Shown piece by piece: positions 34,329-46,170 of a stretch of 64,000 nucleotides of DNA. The DNA is from Solicoccozyma terricola. Its lineage: Eukaryota; Basidiomycota; Tremellomycetes; Filobasidiales; Piskurozymaceae. The DNA lies in assembly GCA_001600875.1 (NCBI GenBank), contig BCLD01000001.1:944717-1008716 (forward strand). Reading direction: 5' to 3'. Within the stretch, counting starts at the first letter, position 1. Each line of letters opens with the position of its first letter. The notes beneath the pieces are model-generated. The model did not search any database and was not told the origin of the DNA. It was given only the letters and a program-made list of their open reading frames with translations. The position numbers and the translations under genes are program-made.

Positions 34329-35497
34329 TTAAACCGCCATTCCTCCTTTTCTATTAGCTGGTGTTCCCGCTGTTGGATTATAATCTAAACCGGACCCGGA
34401 TAATCAGCAGGTCGAGAAAAGTTATTAGCCCTTTTGTATGATCCAAAAGCCCCTCACGCCGACGAAAACGTAATGTGAAACTCACAAGAAGCGGATTCAC
34501 CGGTCGAATTTGATACGACACCGGGAGTTCCAACTGTAGCTTCATATCCAGGTGGACCAGGAGCACCACCAGCACCACCAGCACCGATACCAGAAGCAGC
34601 CAAATTCTCCTCTTCCCTTCGTCTGTTCTCCATCTCCTGTTGATATTCATACCCATGAATTTCTCCATTTCCAGCTCCGATACCTGATTCAGTCGTTGAA
34701 GTAGTATCGAATCCAGGTCGATAAGCGCTTTGTGGAACTTTAACACCTCCAGTATTGTTATATCCGTATCCTCCACTACCCAAGTTGGTATTCTGAGGTG
34801 GTGGACCTGGTGGAGGAGCATAACCACCACCGGCTCCAGAAGTTTGAGATGGATATTGTTGCATAGGAGGTGCACCGTAATACCCTGTTGTATTTTGTTG
34901 TTGAACATTGGGTACTCCTGCACCCATTCCTACGCCACCTTGTCCATATGCTGTGGTTGGGTTTTGGTATTGTGGGAGGGAAGAAGCTTGTTGTGCTTGT
35001 TGTGCTCTCCAGGTCTTCAATAAACGTCTATGAACGAACAAAGACGTGGATGATGGGGTGAGTGGGTGAGTGGGTGAGTGGGTCAGTAGTCAGTCAATAA
35101 TTAATAGTCGCCGAGAATGGTGGCGCGGATTGATGAAAGGAAGGGTAAAGGGTGTGTAACACTTACTTGCGACGCGAGTAACCGAGTAACATGACCACAG
35201 CCAAGATTGCAAGTGCTATTCCTATTCCGATACCTATCCTTGCACCGGCCGACAGACCAGCTGATGAGACGTAACGACGGGGGACACTCGTCAGCTGGTG
35301 TTGTATCGTGGAACTATGACGAGAGAGAGCGAGAGAGAAAGCCGGGGGGGGGGGGGGGGCGGGGACGTGGAGTAATGTGTAATCAACAATCACTCACTGC
35401 ATTCATAGTACCCGTAGTATCTATCATAGCATTGCCTGGCCGATACGATGGAAGGCAGAGAGAGTGCGATTGCAGCGATGAGAAGAGGTGTGGACAT
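34329..35497 (-). CDS. RCR-like single-pass membrane protein
   Basis: Type I membrane protein resembling the fungal RCR family (Congo-red resistance, endosome-vacuole traffic of plasma membrane proteins). Exon 1 gives a signal peptide (MSTPLLIAAIALSLPSIVSA) and the short Cys/Tyr ectodomain RQCYDRYYGYYEC. Exon 2 gives the membrane helix IGIALAILAVVMLLGY and the stop-transfer SRRK. The cytosolic tail is rich in Gln, Pro, Tyr and Gly, with a PPGYEA motif that fits a PPxY-type ligand for Rsp5 ubiquitin ligase. The last exon gives YYNPTAGTPANRKGGMAV. Introns contain a G16 run and a GAGTGGGT repeat. The family assignment rests on architecture and the CYDRYYGYYEC motif rather than on a long conserved domain. 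The gene sits 260 bp downstream of the acetate kinase stop. Confidence 0.7.
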
Positions 35498-35757
35498 GGT
35501 AGTTGCTGTGCTGTTGTGTGTGTTGCTGGTGTGAGCAGCTGATGTTGAATTGAATACCTCCCCTCGCCATCGTTGATTTTTAATTTCTCTTGGCGGGGGC
35601 TCGCTTCTCACCGGCTAGGGGGGCGATCGCGCCACTGATGACGTATGGGACACGGACATCGGCGGAGATGTCCGCGGCATGTCCGGGTGGCGGGTGGCAG
35701 GGGGCGGAGGGGGTGGCGGGGTGTTCCCATACAAACAGCCATACTCTATATATCCCC

Positions 35758-37600
35758 TTACAACCCATACTTGTCCTTGCACATCTCGGCACACACACCT
35801 TCCTCGTCAGTCAATACAACCCACATCGGAACCTTGGATCCATCCGCACTGATCATCGAAACAGTCTCCTTCCCTTTACTCGCAGTTCCATTCCTAACAT
35901 CATCCACTTTCAATCCCACCCATCCTAATCGCTTAGCAACATCAGCTCGCAAGTAGTCGCTTTTCTCCCCGATACCTCCTGAGAAGACGAGTCCGTCGAC
36001 TTTTTCGCCACTAGCGAGTAGTTTGGAGAGGTAGTGCGTGATGAATCCCATAAGACGATCTACGTAGACGGCGTAAGCGAGACAAGAAGACTCGTGCTCC
36101 TCTTTAGAACAAGAGGAAGGAACAGTCATTCGTTGGGTTATGATACCAAAGTTGGAAGTACCAGCTAGAGCTTGAAGTCCGGATTTCCTAACGAAATGTA
36201 AAAACAAAAACAAAAAGAGGAATAATCAGCGGACCGAAAGTGACAAATGGGAAGGAGGGTAGGGGTGACAACCTACTTGTTCAATACCGCTTCGGCCTTT
36301 GTGACTTCTATTCCAGGTAGTCCGGCGTCCTCTGCACAGTCCTTGATGAGATGGAAGACAAGAACAGGGTCGATAGATCCGGAACGTGTTCCACCAACAA
36401 GACCTTCTAAAGGTGTGAGGCCCATAGCTGAAAGAGGGTAACCATTTCAGTACGCGCGGAACTAGGGGGCCAAGTGTTGGCTCCACCGTAATGGATAAAA
36501 TAGACTCACTCGTATCGATGCTCTTCCCATTCTTGATACAGCACACGGAACCACCTGATCCAAGATGCGCAACCACAATGTTCACCTCGTCTTTCCTCTT
36601 CCCAAGCTTGGTGGTCATAGATCCAAGAATAGACATGAATGAAAGACCATGGAAACCATACTGTCATTCGCGAGCTGCATTAGCAATTCAAAACAACGCG
36701 GGTAAAAAAAAGAAGAAGAACAGATGACACGGGGAATTCACCTTCCGTAATGGTACTTTAGTGTCTTGATTGGCTGGTGGGATGGCGTACGTGTATACTT
36801 CCTTCGGGAGCGTTTGATGGAAGAGCGTATCAAAGAGCAGGACTGATGTGTGGTTAGGGAGTGCTTCGAGGCATGCTTATAAAGTCCAGAAATAGTCAGT
36901 ATCAACTTATGGCGTGCATTGCGTCAGCTAATTCGCTCACATCGAACTGCAAGAACGGCAGAGTGATTCTGTAAAAATGTGTGTTGATGTTAGCAACGGG
37001 GTCTCGATGTCGATATACTTTCAAATGAGGTGAGGTGTGCTCAGCTTACATGAAGAGGCGCAAATTCGCTCAATATGTCCATCTCCTCAAGACCCTCTGC
37101 ATGGTCTTTGGTAATTGTGATTGGTTCAGTGTGAGACCCGCCATGCACGCTAAAAGGGCGAGATGCAGATGTCAGTCGTTTTCAAGCGGAGGTGAAGATG
37201 TTGAACACCAACACTCGATGAGTTATATGTGTGATCTGATCCGTGTCAATCTTTGAAGATGACACAAGCTTCTGGAGAAGCTGCGGCGGCAAGCTCTTAT
37301 CTGGGAATGGCAGAAGTTAATCACCTCCCCCGAAGGAAACGCTCGCCGGTCATACTCCAATCCCAACTCACAATCCACCTCTGAACCTTCTTCACCTTCA
37401 TCTTCCAAATCACTTCCCCACCCTTTCTTCTCCCATGTGATCTTGAATTTCACTTTCTCGCCCTTGGCAGCGATGTTTTTCACGGTTAGATCAGCAACTG
37501 GTGTAAGGGCGTTTCCCTCTCCACCTAGTTCGAAGAGTTTGGCCTTGATAGAGGAAGAGCCGCAGTTGATCGCGAGGATGAAGCGAGCGTTTCTAGACAT
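35758..37600 (-). CDS. Acetate kinase
   Basis: Reversible transfer of phosphate between ATP and acetate (acetyl phosphate). In fungi it pairs with a phosphoketolase (Xfp) to make acetate from pentose phosphates. The start is [23 protein letters not shown], the family's N-terminal phosphate-binding block. Later blocks are [92 protein letters not shown] and [15 protein letters not shown]. All are typical acetate kinase motifs. A Gly/Glu-rich insertion near residues 55-75 is specific to this protein. The first intron starts at a GTGAGT in the codons for VDC; using it avoids an impossibly short intron nearer the exon end. The stop is at 35758. No phosphoketolase or phosphotransacetylase gene is in the window. 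Confidence 0.93.
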
Positions 37601-37801
37601 GGTGTTGGTTGTGTGGATGAGTGTGGAAGTGTGGTCGAAAGGGTGGGGAGATGGATCATGTCATCCTTGACGCAATTCTTAAGTGCCATTCCATTCCGCT
37701 TCTTCCCATTCTTCGGCTTCCGTCATTCCAGTCATGCCACGTCATCACACGTATTCGCCCATCATTTCAATTTCGCTCCCTACGGAACAGCTTTAAGACA
37801 T

Positions 37802-39677
37802 CTACATATCTGATACAGCGAGGGAGCTTCTGGGATCCTCCAGTACAGCCATACCAAGGTCCCTGCGCAACCTTCTTTCGATCTCATCATCTGGCGCCAA
37901 CACACCATGTCTGATAAGAAAGTCGACTAACATTAGGGCACTGTCAACTTTGAAAGGTAGAGGGGAGGTGGAGAGGAGGGCGAGGACGGCTGAGACAGGG
38001 AGCAGCTGAGGGAAAAACCGAGAGAGGTAGTCAGATAAGGGTAATGGTGGAGAAAAAAAAAATCGCGAAAAAGAAAATGCACAGAGAAAGACTCCACCTC
38101 CGAATCGTTGGGCTGAGGCTTGATGTAGTCGGGATTTGATTGAGGAGGCATTTGAAGGTCAAAGATGAATCTATAGGGAATGGAGTCAAGGGTATAGAGA
38201 ACTTCTACGACGAGGTCAAGACTTACCCGCGGTCTGAAAAAAGAGAGTGATGGTGTTTCAGAAAGATGCTTTTGACAAGCTGGTGGCAAGTCATCACCTA
38301 CTCGGTACGAAACCTCCAGTCTTTGTCACATGGAAGTAGGTTATTGATCCTGCTGGTCTGAGATTGGAACATGGGTGTATCAGCCATCAGGATAATCCAT
38401 CCTGCCGAGTGTAACTACACACTTTGCCCTTTCTCGAACGAAGCTTTCGGGCAATCCAGCTTCCTCATCACATTCCTTGACAACGCATTCAAAGATGTCC
38501 ATTCCGGAAGTGAGACCTCCTGCAACTGACTGCAAGAAGAAAGGGAACCGAGGTGAGAAGCTATCAAGTAGAAGGCATGGTGAAGAGACTGACGCAGTCT
38601 AGCATAGATGGGTATCTGGTTAAGTAGAGGAATTGTGTGACCATCAATTGAGATTATGCGACGAAGGAGTAGCGATAAGGTGGCTCACGTTTGCTTGGTT
38701 GAACTCCGTTTACCTACCCAGATCTTCATATCTTCACCGCTTCCTTCATAAACTGATAGGAACTCGAGATGTACATCATCAGTTCCATAAGAAAAGCAGA
38801 TCAAGAAGCCTTCCAAGCTCCGTGTTACGCCCGGTATGGCAAGGCAACGCAACAAAGGCTATGACCAATTCACCAACAAGCCAATCAACCAATCAACCGA
38901 CCCGCGTGAATGGTATGTAAAGCTGGCTCAATGAAGTGATTTCTTTATGCAGCTGTACGAGTTGGCAACTGGACTACGCCCATTCATCATACTGTCTGCA
39001 ATGCCTTCCATCTCCTGCTTTGGAAATTTCTTCTATCACCGCCCAGTCGCCACACTCACTATTCATGACTACACCATACGCAACAAACCCAAACAATGAA
39101 CAAGCACTCCGCTCAAAGCTGAAGACATGATTGTTTGGTACCCCAGCAGTATCCCCAACTGTTGACAAGTCAAAGAAGGCTGATGCTGGATCAGCATAGA
39201 TGGCATACCTCTCATTGCGCCACCCTGGTAAATTAGGGGAGGCATGTGACCTTTGTCAGTGGTCTAGCTTCAATCTCGACAGGGAGTTGACTAACCATCA
39301 AGCTGTTGCTTGAATAACCCCTGATCTTTCATTGTACCCAACATCCTTGCCATGCCTTCTGTAACTTCATCCACGCCCCTCCGAAGAAACTCTTCTTCAA
39401 AACACCAGAACACCTTCCCTTCCTTGGTAGTTTGTTCCCTTAAGAAAGGCACAATCTCACTCCCTTTGAAGTAGTGAGATATAGCATCAGCAATATGGGG
39501 TCGTAACCAACCTAACGACTTTTTGGATTGACACCCATCAGAGTATGTGAGGTAGAGAGGGAAGACGGTGACAGAAGCGACATTTTCAGTGGTGCTGATG
39601 GCTTTGTGGGGGAAGTTGTCACATGCATCAATGATATGCATGAACGATTTGCTGGTGAGTGTGAATGGAAGCTGCAT
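37802..39677 (-). CDS. DUF4743/Nudix hydrolase (TPK-related), copy B
   Basis: Paralogue of the Nudix gene at 32427-34082. It starts MQLPFTLTSKSFMHIIDACD and shares LYLTYSDG, GWLRPH, FEEEFLRRGVDEVTEGMAR, WRNERYAIYADPASAFFDL, FSFERSACSLFGFVAYGV and YEGSGEDMKIWVGKRS. The Nudix box region is GGLTSGMDIFECVVKECDEE followed by AGLPESFV, closer to the consensus than copy A because the last Gly is kept. The C-terminus is FIFDLQMPPQSNPDYIKP, then LLPVSAVLALLSTSPLPF, and ends LAVSDM. Intron positions match copy A, but one intron (about 38765-39055) is near 290 nt against about 60 nt in copy A. It lies 202 bp upstream of the acetate kinase start, on the same strand. A TATATA at 39813-39819 could serve as its promoter. 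Confidence 0.85.
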
Positions 39678-40148
39678 GATAGTAAGAAAGGGTGAAAGAG
39701 TTTGCTGCTGTTGAGTGGAGAAGGAGATTATTCGGACGTAGGGAACAGATTGGTCAATGGTAAGTGATGTTGAGGAGAAAAGGAGGCTGAGGGAACACCT
39801 CTGAGTCGCGGCTATATACACATCGCAGATTCCGACTTTTCACACAAACGAGCTTGAAAGGAAAGCACGTTGAGCGTTGGCACAGTTCTGGTTACAGGCA
39901 CCCCTTTGGTCTCGTCCGTTTATGATATGAACACTCTGGGTGGCGAATGGGTGGCGGAGTTTGCCTAGCAGTGATGTCATCGGTTTGGTCTCCCGTGACC
40001 AGCTCCAAGTGAAATACACTCCCAAGTGAAATACAACCCAACCCTGTTTTCTCGCAATTCGTTGAAAGCCGATTGTCAACGTAGTTCTACATCCACAAGG
40101 TCACTTTACTCAACAGCTCAACATCCCTGCACCAGACTTTTCGAAAAC
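39678..40148. promoter_or_regulatory. Divergent promoter region
   Basis: A 470-bp gap between Nudix copy B (-) and the mitochondrial protein gene (+). A TATATA reading toward the Nudix gene lies at 39813-39819. No coding exon is seen. The region should hold both promoters and 5' leaders. Confidence 0.45.
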
Positions 40149-40737
40149 ATGGTCCGCACCGCTCTCACTTCCGCCCTTCGTGCCTCTGTCGCTCGCCCCC
40201 TGGCCGCCCGATCGCTTATGACGTCATCCAGATCCAGCATGTCGTCTCGAAGGTAAGGCAGGCCACATACCGTTCATATTGTCCATCACCCGCTGACGAG
40301 AGGGCTTGCAGCGAGATGAACCATGATCCAGAAGTCGCTGGAAAGGAGAAACATAAAAATTTGAAGGGGCAACAAGATAACGTTCCTCACCCGGAGACTG
40401 CCCCTGGCTGGAACGAAAGTCTGGCTGTGGGTGGAGGCTTTCATCCCCATCTCAGGAAGTCTCCACATGACTGACAGACTCCATTTCTTTGTGCATTACT
40501 TTCACCTCCGCATTCGTCAAATCAATTTCTGCCAATCGAACTCACTCCCGCAGTCTGAATCCGAAGCTTTCATCAAAGCTGAACAATCCACAGATGGTCC
40601 ACCAAGCGCGGAGTTGCAGAAGAAGACCACTGAACATGTCAAGAAGGTTCACAAGGATGTGAGTAGTTTGAATCATATCAAGATATGCAAAGGAAATCAA
40701 CCTATGCCTGACGTCGGTCTGTTAAAATTCGCAGTAA
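40149..40737 (+). CDS. Small predicted mitochondrial protein
   Basis: A conserved-looking small fungal protein of about 107 residues with no function that I can name. The N-terminus MVRTALTSALRASVARPLAA continues into an Arg/Ser-rich, acid-free stretch, as in a mitochondrial presequence. The mature part contains MNHDPEVAGKEKHKNL, TAPGWNESLASESEAFIKAE and ELQKKTTEHVKKVHKD. Exon junctions at about 40254, 40429 and 40658 keep phase. The last intron (40659-40734) ends exactly at the stop codon, so the final coding exon contributes only TAA at 40735-40737. If that intron were retained, about 30 extra residues would be added before another stop. Confidence 0.75.
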
Positions 40738-41002
40738 GGCAATTGGAATAAGGACAGAAGTAACAATCCAAGTTTAGGCAGTATTGCATCGGCGGCGCAA
40801 TGTATCTAGTCCGACTACGACACTGCGAATGACAATATTCACCGACCTAGTATATACTATCCGAAATCTCGATCCGGGTCGTACACGTAGCCGATTCAAT
40901 GTGCTGCTGGCTAGCACGATCTTGGCATTACACTACAAAAGTCTAAAGAGACAACGAATCACCAGTCAGGGCGATAGTTCTCGACCCTAAGAATCCCAAC
41001 CA

Positions 41003-44000
41003 CTAAAGTCTCGCATCCTTCGGCATTTTAGCCACAGCTCGACGAACACCGAGATCACCCAAGACTTCTTCTGCTCCACCCCTGCGACATGACACGGTGC
41101 AGCAGGGCAGGGTTAGTAAACTGCATGTCCCAAGAGCCAAAGGTAGGGCCGTCCCGTGACTCACAAAATCGCATCAAACTTCTGGGTCCTCCTAAACATC
41201 TCAATGTTCTTACCCATCCCTGTCCGTGTCAGTCCACGACCGCCGAAAATCTGGACTGCCTCAGAGGAGATCTCTCCTGCGGAGATAGTTGCCTGCATCT
41301 TGAGGAAGGCGATTTGACTGTAGGGAGTGAAGGGTATTGGTCAACTGTGCCAGAGGCGAAAGGGAAGCGAGGCTTACCCAGCCAGGTGTTCAGACATCTC
41401 GCCGTAGTTCTATATAGGGATGAAGCGAACGGTAAGCTGAAGCCAGCACAACAATACACGGAGCGCCTACCCACCATATTGCACATCTGGAACGTGATAG
41501 CCTCCAACCAAGCTTGAATTGCCTCAACCTTGGCGATCATCAAAGCAAGCTTGTTTCGGATAACAGGCTGGGCGATGAGGGGTGCGCCGAAGACACGACG
41601 TTGGCAAGCCCATTTCATACATTCCTCGACGACAGCACGGGATGATCGAGCGGAGGCACAACACATTACCCATCTGAGACGGAAGAAAGTGATCAGTCAG
41701 CTGACGCGGATTGAACTGTGCTCGAGTAGTAACTCACCGCTCGTGCTATACAAATGCATCGTCGGGAGTGGACTGTCAGCAAAGAGTGAAATCCACTCTA
41801 CACGATGCCTCCTCACATTAAAGTTTGCCACTGTTAACAATTGACTCGCGCCCCATCAGCAAGAGAGATCACGATACCGTCAACCAATGCCACTCACAAA
41901 TAACCTTGATACCGTCATTCTCCTTCCCCAGCATGTTCTCCGCTGGCACCTTGACGTTATCAAATGTTACGTACGCCGTACCTGCAGCTGCAGAGTACGC
42001 GGTCTTGATGGGTCGGGTTTCAACACCTTCGCCGCGCGGAACAAGGAAGACGGTGAGGCCGTTGTCGGTCTGAGTGAGAAGGGGGGGGGGGGGGGTGTCA
42101 GTGGACCAAATCATCGCCTGTCACACCATTTCCAACGCACCTTTGTTCCAACGGTCTGCATTGAAAGGTGGCGAGATGTTCAATAACCAACTTCCGCCGG
42201 CTGCATTATACAGCTCAGCCACAAGCGCACTCACAAAGTAATCGGCATACATTCCACCGGTGATCCATTTCTTGGCGCCATTGATAGTGTAATATTTTCC
42301 ATCCGCGCTCTTCACAGCCTTTGTGTGCATGCCTTGTACATCTGAACCCACAAAGGCTTCGGTGATAGCCAGACTGATGTGCTATGGGAGTGAAAAAAAA
42401 GGTGGTATGACAACTTTCATCAACGTCAAAGTATCTTCGTGGGGTTATTCCTTGCCTAAACACACTCACAGTTTTACCAGAGAACACGGCTTCCACTACC
42501 TCTTTCTTCAGTTTTGGATTAGCGAAATTGAGGACCGGTGGTAGACCAATGACTGATCCAGCTTGGAATCCTATAATGTCCAAAACCTTTCAGCATTGAA
42601 TTCACTCAGACGTATCATAGAGAAGAGCTGATTGGAAACGTACCATCAGCATAACCACGAGCTGCAAGCATCGATAATTCCTGAGTAATAATCATCTCGC
42701 TGTTTCGCCAAGTCTCATCAGCCTTTCCCAAGATCCAGGGGGGGGGGGGGNGGGTTAAAAAGAGCGCGGACCCAAATACATACTGGAAATAATCAAATTC
42801 CTCTGGCTGAACAACACCACCGAATAATTTCCTTCCCTTCAAATGTTCTCCTGGACCCTGTCTCATAGCGTGAAGATTTGTTTCACTACGGGACATTGTC
42901 GAAAATCAAATCAGCACCTCTGTATACACGTTTCCACCCAATCAGGTGTGAAGAAAACACAATAGAAACGCACGCCATTAGATCGAGAATATATTGACTC
43001 GGTCGTTTCCCGCTTTCTTCCATCTTTTGAGCATCTGCGTAAACATGTTCATCGACGAATTTTCGAACGACTGTTTTTGGTTTTGGTAGTGACAACATGT
43101 CAATACATTTTCGTGTGTTTTTTTTTTTTGGCCTTTTTTCGGGAAACACCCCCAAAACCTGAAAGTCCATGTTGTAAGAAAACCCGAAAGAAAGACCAAC
43201 TTACTCTTCTGAACTTCATAATGACTCTTCTTATAATAAGGCGATTGTTTAAACCCTTCAGTCAACCACATCGGTTCAGCATATGGTACCTACGAGAGAG
43301 AGCCCATTAAAGAAATTCTCGAAATTAGCATTTCATTCTCCTTCATTTTCAATTTCCTCCACAGCGAGTAAGACACCTCTTGATGGTGATGGTAGAGGAT
43401 AAAACTCACACCTGACATTGAACCAGCCTCTTTCGGTTTAATCAATTGTTGTTGTCCTTCGATCTGACCGATCCTTAATCGATCATCTATCCAAAACGCA
43501 CACACTCTTTCAATCAGTTTTTCACACGTCTCGTCATATCGCAAAAGGGTTCGGTAGGGAAGGAACAACGTACATTGTTTCCAAAGGACTTCTTGACGAT
43601 GTAATCCAAAGAACACCGATGTTGCATCTTTACCAGCTACTCCCGTGCAAAAAGGAAAGAAAAAATCGTCTCTTCCAATTATCAGCAACGTACACATAAC
43701 CCGAAGAAAGGGAGTTTTTCAAGGGAAGGGTCACTTACCAACATCTGAATCTAGGAGAACGGCTTTACCACCAGGATGAATATCTATGAACTTAGTCAAG
43801 TCGTAGACGTTTGAATCGATGATTACCCACTGATATAGTTGGGGAAAGGGGGAGTAGGGGAGGAGTGAGGTATTAGATGGGGTGATTGACGAGGAGAAGT
43901 ATGAGTGACGCTGCGACTTACGAGGGATTCAGTGGTATTATGCTGTGTTATTCCCCCCCACCGGATTGATGATAAAAATGGCGAAAGTGAAATCAGACAA

Positions 44001-44114
44001 CCCATAATTGGTTCTGAAAGAGAAATCCCTCGATGATTCCCAGGACGAACGACTCACCTTTGCAACTTCACCGACACTGAACGTCTGCATCTGTTTAGAT
44101 TCAGTAGATACCAT
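41003..44114 (-). CDS. Cytochrome b5-acyl-CoA dehydrogenase fusion protein
   Basis: An N-terminal cytochrome b5 domain is fused to a flavin acyl-CoA dehydrogenase, a fungal architecture. It should oxidise an acyl-CoA or related thioester, with the b5 domain passing electrons. The start is MVSTESKQMQTFSVGEVAK. The b5 heme ligands are in FIDIHPGGKAVLL and VFFGLHRQEVL. The dehydrogenase part shows PVLNFANPKLKKEVVEAVFS, HISLAITEAFVGSDVQGM, YYTINGAKKWITGGMYADYF, TAYVTFDNVKVPAENMLG, NHERWVMCCASARSSRAVVE, and the C-terminal SSEAVQIFGGRGLTRTG and GGAEEVLGDLGVRRAVAKMP. The general family and flavin-contact motifs are present. Around fifteen introns were seen, several with G/C homopolymers. An N at 42751 lies inside one intron. 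Confidence 0.88.
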
Positions 44115-45037
44115 TGCTGTTCCTTTTGTGAGAACTTGTCTGAATAGGGAGGGGGGGGGGGGGCGGGTGAATGGTTTAACAAAGATCAAAAGTAATAAGC
44201 CACCCGAACCAATCATCAAGCTTCCCTTTCACATTGTAAACTTGGACGATCACCCGATTCCCTTTCCCGCGTCTGGCCGTCGACACACGAAGGTGGCTTG
44301 ATACCCCATCCACGCCCTATCCTTATCATCGCTGTTCCCTACGCTGCCTACTCACCTGCTGTCACTGGTGTGTGGTGGTGATGATGATGATGAATGATCG
44401 ATGGTTGAGAAATAATCGATCCCTTGGTTCAACTCTTGGTTCGATTAGTGATACACATCCGACTCCGGCTATCCATCTACACACACACGTGAGAATTCCC
44501 ATTAGCCGGGGGAGGCGATACACCACTGGGACATGCACGTGAAAGAAGGGGACGAGTGGCGGGGTGGGGGGTGGGGTGGCGAATGGGACTATTCCATTTC
44601 CCACGGTGGACACTGCCACGCGGGTCCCTCATCAGCCACCCGCGGGTTATTCATCATTCAACCACCCCCACACCGAACATACAACCTGTTCGACATCATA
44701 CATTTCCGTCTCCGATCGTTCGTTTGACATCGTGTAGCGCTCATCCATCGAGACCTTGGATTTTCAACGCATCTCACTGAAGAACTTGTGGAGAACTTGG
44801 GGAGGGGAAATACATTGAAACTTCCAGACGTTCATTCCAATTTCAATTTGGAAAAGGGAGATCGCTTTTAGATAGAAACCTTTTGCTGGAAGTTTTGAAG
44901 CTTGGGTCTTGGACGGACGATTAGACGAGGTACACTCAAGAAAAGAGGGATTATAATCGGCAAGGCTTTTAGTTTTGTTGGGATTTGGATTTTTTTTTGG
45001 GAAAAAGGGTGGAGATAATTGAAACAACTTCTTCATC
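44115..45037. promoter_or_regulatory. Divergent promoter between dehydrogenase and RAS genes
   Basis: About 920 bp between two start codons facing away from each other. It includes a G13 run (44151-44163) and C/A-rich and G-rich tracts around 44540-44680. No exon with credible splice sites was found. It should contain both promoters and the RAS 5' leader. Confidence 0.45.
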
Positions 45038-46130
45038 ATGTCGAAGGTACGTGCTGTGCTTTCATTGTCGCTGTGTTTCTTTCTTTCTTTCTTTCTTTCT
45101 GGAAAGAACATGTTCAAGGGCGGGTATAATGAACCGATTACTAATGATTACCTACACCTCTCTACTCAAACCACCTTCCGTCCTTTCTACTCAAATCACC
45201 TCGGACGACCTTGGAACACCACATTCACTGTTGATTCACACACATCCTTTGGCATACCATCGATTCCATTCTCCTCTTTTACGCTCTTACAAATATCTTG
45301 TCAACTTCCTCTATCGCTATCGCCATCGCCATCGCCATCGCTAACTACCAAACTTCGCATCAATCATCCCTTTCTTTTTTCCCAATTTCCCACTTTTTCC
45401 TCACCTTCCTTTCTCCTTTTCAATCGAACTTACTCCAACCCCGCCCCCCCCCCCCCCCCCCCCTTCCCGACATCCCCCACTCCTTCTCCTTTTCCTCCAT
45501 TTCCCCAAATCCTAATACAACACTTAAACCCATATTTACACCCAAATCCTTACCCTTCACTCAACTCCATACACTTTAACACACACGCACAACATCATGC
45601 ACACATCCATTCCTACTCCTAACCCTCCTTCCCTCCCTACCTACCGCCCGCCCGCCCGCACCGACCAAAAAATAAAACAATAGGCTCAATTTCTACGGGA
45701 ATATAAATTGGTAGTAGTAGGAGGTGGAGGAGTTGGGAAGAGTGCTTTGACGATTCAATTTATACAGAGTCATGTGGGTGTTGTTGTTGTTTTTCTTTTT
45801 TCTTTAAATTCTTCTTCCTTTCCTTCTTCTGCGTCGTCGTCGTCCGTCTTCTATTCTATTTTCTCCTTGGAATGTGATTTGAATACGGGGTAATGGGAAT
45901 TGGTTGGTGGAATTCAAGGTAGTGGGGGAGGGGTGATGTGGTATGAGGAGTTTTTCCATCAGGTAGACAAAAAGAGTGGACGAGGGGAGCCTTTATTTGA
46001 TTTAGGGAGATTCATCATCGAGGGAAGAGTCTGGTTCCCTGTTTTGGGAATGGGAGGGGTTCTAGTTGATGAGAGGAGCATGGGAAATTGAAATCTGATT
46101 AGGAATAAGCAATTCACTGATATATAACAA

Positions 46131-46170
<40 letters not shown>

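Noticed and set aside
37316..37345. A 24-29 nt intron at the end of acetate kinase exon 1
   Set aside because: Too short. A canonical GTGAGT donor further upstream gives a 73-nt intron with correct phase.
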